Of a stretch of DNA of 64,000 nucleotides, positions 60,946 to 64,000 are shown piece by piece (the first letter of the stretch is position 1; the number at the start of each line of letters is the position of its first letter). Made by a program: the position numbers and the translations under genes. The stretch is taken from positions 1 to 64,000 of the forward strand of contig CAJLGW010000002.1 in assembly GCA_905206345.1 (NCBI GenBank), read 5' to 3'. The notes below the pieces were generated by a model. It made no database searches. It saw nothing but the letters and a program-made list of their open reading frames with translations, and was not told the origin of the DNA. Source of the stretch: an uncultured Sutterella sp. (lineage in GTDB: Bacteria; Pseudomonadota; Gammaproteobacteria; Burkholderiales; Burkholderiaceae_F).

Positions 60946-62223
60946 ATGTTGAATAAATACATCCAAGAAGCCGTCGCCAATCGCCGTGCTATTCACCGTC
61001 GCCCCGAAGAAGGTTGGACGGAATTTGAAACGATGTGGCTTGTCTGCCGCCAACTCAAAGACTGGGGCATCCCCTATTTGGTCGGCACGAAAGTGATCAA
61101 TCCCCAATTCGTCATGGGTCGCAATGAACAATTGGTGCAAGACGCCATTGCCCGCGCCGTCAAACAAGGCGTTCCGCAATCTTTTATCGATGAATGCGAA
61201 GGCTACACGGGTGCCGTTGCCATTATTGATACGGGGCGTCCCGGCCCCACGACGGGTTTCCGCTTTGACATGGACGCTCTCCCCATTCGTGAATCCACCG
61301 ATCCCAGCCACTTACCCGCCAAACTCGGTTTCGTGAGCGAACGCCCGGGTCTCATGCACGCTTGCGGCCACGATGCTCATACCGCGACGGGCTTAGCCCT
61401 TGCTCACTGGATCGTTGATCACAAAGATGAACTTTGCGGCAAGTTTAAGATTTTGTTCCAACCGGCCGAAGAAGGTGTTCACGGTGCCCGTCCGATGTCT
61501 GAATCCGGCATTTTGGACGATATCGATTGGTTTGTCGGCAGCCACGTTGGTGGCTCCTGCAAGAGCGGTGAAGTCTCTGTGATGGACGGTGGTTTTTTAG
61601 CTTCATCTAAGTTTGACATTACCTTTAAGGGCCTGGAAGCTCACGCCGGTAACGCTCCTCACAAGGGTCACAGCGCTCTTGTTGCAGCCGCTTGCGCCAC
61701 AATGATGATCCAAGGCATCCCCCGTCACGGCGATGGTGCCTCCCGTGTGGCCATCGGTAAGTTGGTTTCCGGTGAAGGTCGAAACATTGTTGCCGCTCAC
61801 GCCACCATGCAAATGGAAGTACGCGGAGAAACGCAAGAAGTCAACGACTTCTTGGCTGACAATGTCGAACACATCATTGCCGGCGTTGAAAAAGCCTATC
61901 AAGTGGAAGCCAAGGTTGAATGCGTGGGTGAAACTTCGACATTGGTTCCCTGCCCGAAGCTTTTCGATAAGTTAGAAGAAGCCATGCACGATGTTCCTGA
62001 CATCAAAGTGTTACCGCGTACGCACGCAGCTTCTGGCTCAGAAGACTGCTCTTGGCACATCCGTCGCATCGCTAATCACGGCGGTCAAGCCGGTTTCTTC
62101 ATGTTCGGTTGCGAACATAAGGGCCACCACCGTCCAGACTTCGATGTGCAAGATGAAACGAACTTGCCTGTGGCTTTGAAGGTTTTTGTGAGCTTTGCGA
62201 AAAAAGTTAACGGACTTAGTTAA
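60946..62223 (+). CDS. M20-family amidohydrolase, AbgA-like
   Basis: A 425-residue metallo-amidohydrolase resembling AbgA, one subunit of p-aminobenzoyl-glutamate hydrolase: RRPEEGWTEFETMWLVCRQL, IDTGRPGPTTGFRFDMDALPI, MHACGHDAHTATGLALAHW, FQPAEEGVHGARPM and AASGSEDCSWHIRRI. Metal ligands lie in the His/Asp/Glu of these stretches. It may cleave folate breakdown products or other N-acyl amino acids. No abgB or abgT is beside it. ATG at 60946 follows AAGGA; an earlier in-frame start lacks a ribosome site. Confidence 0.85.
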   Translation: MLNKYIQEAVANRRAIHRRPEEGWTEFETMWLVCRQLKDWGIPYLVGTKVINPQFVMGRNEQLVQDAIARAVKQGVPQSFIDECEGYTGAVAIIDTGRPGPTTGFRFDMDALPIRESTDPSHLPAKLGFVSERPGLMHACGHDAHTATGLALAHWIVDHKDELCGKFKILFQPAEEGVHGARPMSESGILDDIDWFVGSHVGGSCKSGEVSVMDGGFLASSKFDITFKGLEAHAGNAPHKGHSALVAAACATMMIQGIPRHGDGASRVAIGKLVSGEGRNIVAAHATMQMEVRGETQEVNDFLADNVEHIIAGVEKAYQVEAKVECVGETSTLVPCPKLFDKLEEAMHDVPDIKVLPRTHAASGSEDCSWHIRRIANHGGQAGFFMFGCEHKGHHRPDFDVQDETNLPVALKVFVSFAKKVNGLS

Positions 62224-62244
62224 TTAACTTTCATTCAATATCTG

Positions 62245-62278
62245 AGAGGTATCGGGGGTTCTTTCGATACCTCTTTTA
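62245..62278 (+). terminator. Terminator of the AbgA-like gene
   Basis: GAGGTATCG/CGATACCTC (62246-62254 with 62265-62273) followed by TTTT. Confidence 0.85.
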
Positions 62279-62286
62279 ACTTTGCT

Positions 62287-63501
62287 CTAGATTTTCCAAA
62301 TGGAATGAGCAACAACATCATCACTCAAATAGCGAGTCTCTTCGGTATTACAAATCACGGCTCCTTGACCTATCTTAATTCCCATCCCCTTTAACTCATC
62401 AAAATGGCGAGTCATTGCAAAGTTCGGATGACCAGACATCTTAATTTCAACAGGATGGTAAGCACCATTAGCATGGATTAACAGATCAATTTCAGACTGC
62501 TTTTTAGCGTCACGGTAGAAAAACAAGTCAGGCTCAAAACCATTGTGTCTCCAACTTTTGAGAATTTCGATAACAACAAAAGTTTCAAAGAAAGCCCCGG
62601 CATTCATGTCTTGTTGCAATTCTTCCGGCGTTGAAAATCCACACAAATAAGCAGCCAACCCCGTATCAGTGAAATAGACTTTAGGAGACTTTGTTAAGGT
62701 CTTTGTTGCATTTGTGGAAAAGGGACGCAACAAATAAATGATTCCACTTGCTTCGGCAATGGAAAGCCAACGTTTCGCCGTGAGTGCTGATACACCGGTG
62801 AGCTCACTTAATTTATTCAAACGAAGCTCTTGACCAGTCCTCATGGCTAAAGCGATCATAAATTTTCTAAAATCCATGACTTTTTCAATGTTGCCCAATG
62901 TTCGGATATCACGATCAATAAAAGTTTGAATAAAGGCTTCAAAAAACTGAGCTCTCTCCTTTTGACTCATTCCAATAACTTTTGGCCAAGCACCTTGCCA
63001 AATAACCTTCCATGTTTGTTGAGGCGACTTTTGAGAAAGTTCATTCTTAAAGTCGTCACTAGGAACATAAGGCACTTGCATCAAACCCTTACCTTCACGT
63101 TCGTAAATACTTAGCGGCATCAAATGCACTTCAAACAAGCGCCCCGCCAAAGAGTCTCCCACACCTTTCATCAAAGAAAATCGTTGAGAACCAGAAATCC
63201 AAACTCGCCCTCCTTCAATCGACTTGTCGACTTCGGCTTTTACTTGACGAAATAAGGCAGGAACACGTTGGATCTCATCAATAACGAGAGGTAGTTCGTG
63301 TTGGCGAAAGAAAACACTTGGAGCATTTTCTGCTAATTGATAATCGTCATAGTTATCCAAAGAGACATAACTACGATTTTTTTCACTGAGCTGTTGTAAC
63401 AGAGTGCTCTTTCCAACTTGTCGCATCCCCGTCACCAAAAGGACCTTAAAGTTTTTACATAAACCAGGAATCTCTTTTTCAATCGTTCTAGATAGGTACA
63501 T
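62287..63501 (-). CDS. Orphan AAA ATPase with DUF4143
   Basis: A 404-residue AAA_14/DUF4143 protein. Walker A GMRQVGKS is at residues 25-32, Walker B LPLVIDEIQRVP at ~80, and ISGSQRFSLM follows. The C-terminal DUF4143 part has YFTDTGLAAYLCG and a nuclease-like Asp...Glu-x-Lys pattern (FYRDAKKQSEIDLLI, then HPVEIKMSG). The family is common, often isolated, and has no settled function. AT-rich codons and a single-gene setting suggest transfer. Upstream lie a palindrome and four 23-bp tandem repeats. Confidence 0.87.
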   Translation of the reverse strand: MYLSRTIEKEIPGLCKNFKVLLVTGMRQVGKSTLLQQLSEKNRSYVSLDNYDDYQLAENAPSVFFRQHELPLVIDEIQRVPALFRQVKAEVDKSIEGGRVWISGSQRFSLMKGVGDSLAGRLFEVHLMPLSIYEREGKGLMQVPYVPSDDFKNELSQKSPQQTWKVIWQGAWPKVIGMSQKERAQFFEAFIQTFIDRDIRTLGNIEKVMDFRKFMIALAMRTGQELRLNKLSELTGVSALTAKRWLSIAEASGIIYLLRPFSTNATKTLTKSPKVYFTDTGLAAYLCGFSTPEELQQDMNAGAFFETFVVIEILKSWRHNGFEPDLFFYRDAKKQSEIDLLIHANGAYHPVEIKMSGHPNFAMTRHFDELKGMGIKIGQGAVICNTEETRYLSDDVVAHSIWKI

Positions 63502-63520
63502 ATATTTTCTCCGCCGATGT

Positions 63521-63535
63521 TTAGAAAAATTCTAA
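63521..63535. promoter_or_regulatory. Palindrome upstream of the DUF4143 ATPase gene
   Basis: TTAGAA-AAA-TTCTAA is a perfect inverted repeat 20 bp before the ATPase start. Read on the other strand it contains AGAATTTTTC, the core of the tandem repeats next to it. Confidence 0.55.
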
Positions 63536-63539
63536 CATA

Positions 63540-63631
63540 GAGTTATGAATTTTTCCCACATACACTATAGAATTTTTCCATAGCGCACTATAGAATTTTT
63601 CCGATATGCACTATCGAATTTTTCTGATTTC
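63540..63631. repeat. Four tandem 23-bp repeats upstream of the DUF4143 ATPase gene
   Basis: Copies start at 63540, 63563, 63586 and 63609 with an exact 23-bp period. Copies two and three begin CACTATAGAATTTTTCC and differ only in their last six bases; copy four has CACTATCGAATTTTTCTGAT; copy one is GAGTTATGAATTTTTCCCAC. No spacers. The 308-bp gap 63502-63809 holds these, the palindrome at 63521 and the leader of the next gene. Confidence 0.85.
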
Positions 63632-63809
63632 TCTCTCAATTCTCTGCATTTTTGCTTAAGCAAATTCGTCTACTTTCCCCTGAAAATGCTTGGAAACTAA
63701 CTATTTTTCTTTATTCAGTCGCGAAAACGCCAAGCGTAGAATTTTTTATCAAGGGTATGCGCCCCTATTGAATAGCGACCCTGAAAACAGTTCGGAAAGG
63801 AAAATTATC

Positions 63810-64000
63810 ATGCAACTCAATCGACGCGAATTATTAGGTGCGACAGCGGGCGCCCTAGTGATGAGTTCAACCGCACATGCTAAACCTGTGGTTGATGTCC
63901 CGCCTTTTGCCGCTCCAACGGCAAAAAATCCTATGCTCCTATGCTTTAACGAAAACCCGCTCGGCATGAGCCTTAAAGCTAAAGTCGCTGCAAAAAACGC
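63810..64000 (+). CDS. Tat-exported aminotransferase (HisC-like), 5' part
   Basis: The gene runs off the window after ~63 codons. It begins MQLNRRELLGATAGALVMSS, a twin-arginine signal with cleavage near AHA-K. The mature start has LLCFNENPLGMSLKAKVAAK, the N-terminal motif of class I/II PLP aminotransferases of the histidinol-phosphate type. A ribosome site (GGAAAGGAAAA) precedes the ATG. A periplasmic aminotransferase is unusual, but Tat-signal homologues are known in Burkholderiales. Substrate unknown. Confidence 0.75.
   Translation, partial: MQLNRRELLGATAGALVMSSTAHAKPVVDVPPFAAPTAKNPMLLCFNENPLGMSLKAKVAAKN

Noticed and set aside
63540..63631. CRISPR-like repeat array
   Set aside because: The units are directly adjacent with no unique spacers, and there are no cas genes in the window.

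Overview
This window looks like chromosomal DNA from a betaproteobacterium of the Burkholderiales, most probably a gut-type Sutterellaceae (Parasutterella/Sutterella-like). The evidence is gene order and protein type: tsaB-rimI-family 4 uracil-DNA glycosylase beside lplT, ispD-ispF beside mfd, bamD divergent from rluD-pgeF, ompR-envZ, a Burkholderiales-type malate dehydrogenase, Gram-negative envelope genes (bamD, mtgA, TolC-type efflux) and moderate G+C. The genus is inferred, not proven.

Layout. 0.1-8.8 kb: LplT; the tsaB-rimI-udg operon; an exported DUF3106-like protein; OmpR/EnvZ; IspD/IspF; an EamA transporter. 8.8-18.1 kb: mfd, then a four-gene TolC/HlyD/two-permease export operon with no ATPase gene, then a lone periplasmic solute-binding protein. 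18.1-29.9 kb: mtgA, rimO, pgeF, rluD, bamD, a nitroreductase, a SWIM/SNF2 helicase overlapping a DinG/YoaA-type helicase, and an exported coiled-coil protein. 29.9-30.6 kb is a non-coding stretch with three strong hairpins and a candidate 32-residue membrane peptide. 30.6-36.8 kb: mdh coupled to a PIN-domain gene, amidase-leuB, a T5orf172 protein, rmuC with a tiny membrane peptide behind it. 36.9-48 kb: tRNA-Ser(UGA), an orphan AAA ATPase (DUF234 type), yjdM, pepT, a DUF2075 helicase, putP, and a BioD-BioA fusion translationally coupled to a sodium:solute symporter. 48-52.1 kb is accessory in character: lipoprotein, thioredoxin, a broken plus an intact tRNA-Ser(GGA), divergent umuC/long umuD, and hicBA. 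52.4-60.8 kb: yddG, copA/copZ, rubrerythrin, tRNA-Arg, periplasmic asparaginase, gluQ and a solitary tnpB element. 60.9-64 kb: AbgA-like amidohydrolase, a second orphan AAA ATPase (DUF4143 type), and the start of a Tat-exported aminotransferase.

Physiology. Periplasmic asparaginase, peptidase T, an AbgA-like amidohydrolase, proline uptake, a solute-binding protein and malate dehydrogenase fit an organism living on amino acids and peptides. Rubrerythrin and nitroreductase suit low-oxygen life. CopA with a copper-chaperone-like protein handles copper.

Most interesting signal. The two orphan AAA ATPase genes (37173-38507 and 62287-63501, about 24 kb apart, different C-terminal families) share the same upstream layout: a short perfect palindrome 20-40 bp before the start codon, then a tandem array of 22-23 bp repeats. 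At the second locus the palindrome and the repeats share one core sequence. No ordinary annotation explains this. Other points worth attention are the BioDA-symporter pair with its palindrome, the long UmuD divergent from umuC, the two operator-like dyads between copA and copZ, the 30-bp tRNA-Ser remnant, and the hairpin-flanked micropeptide.
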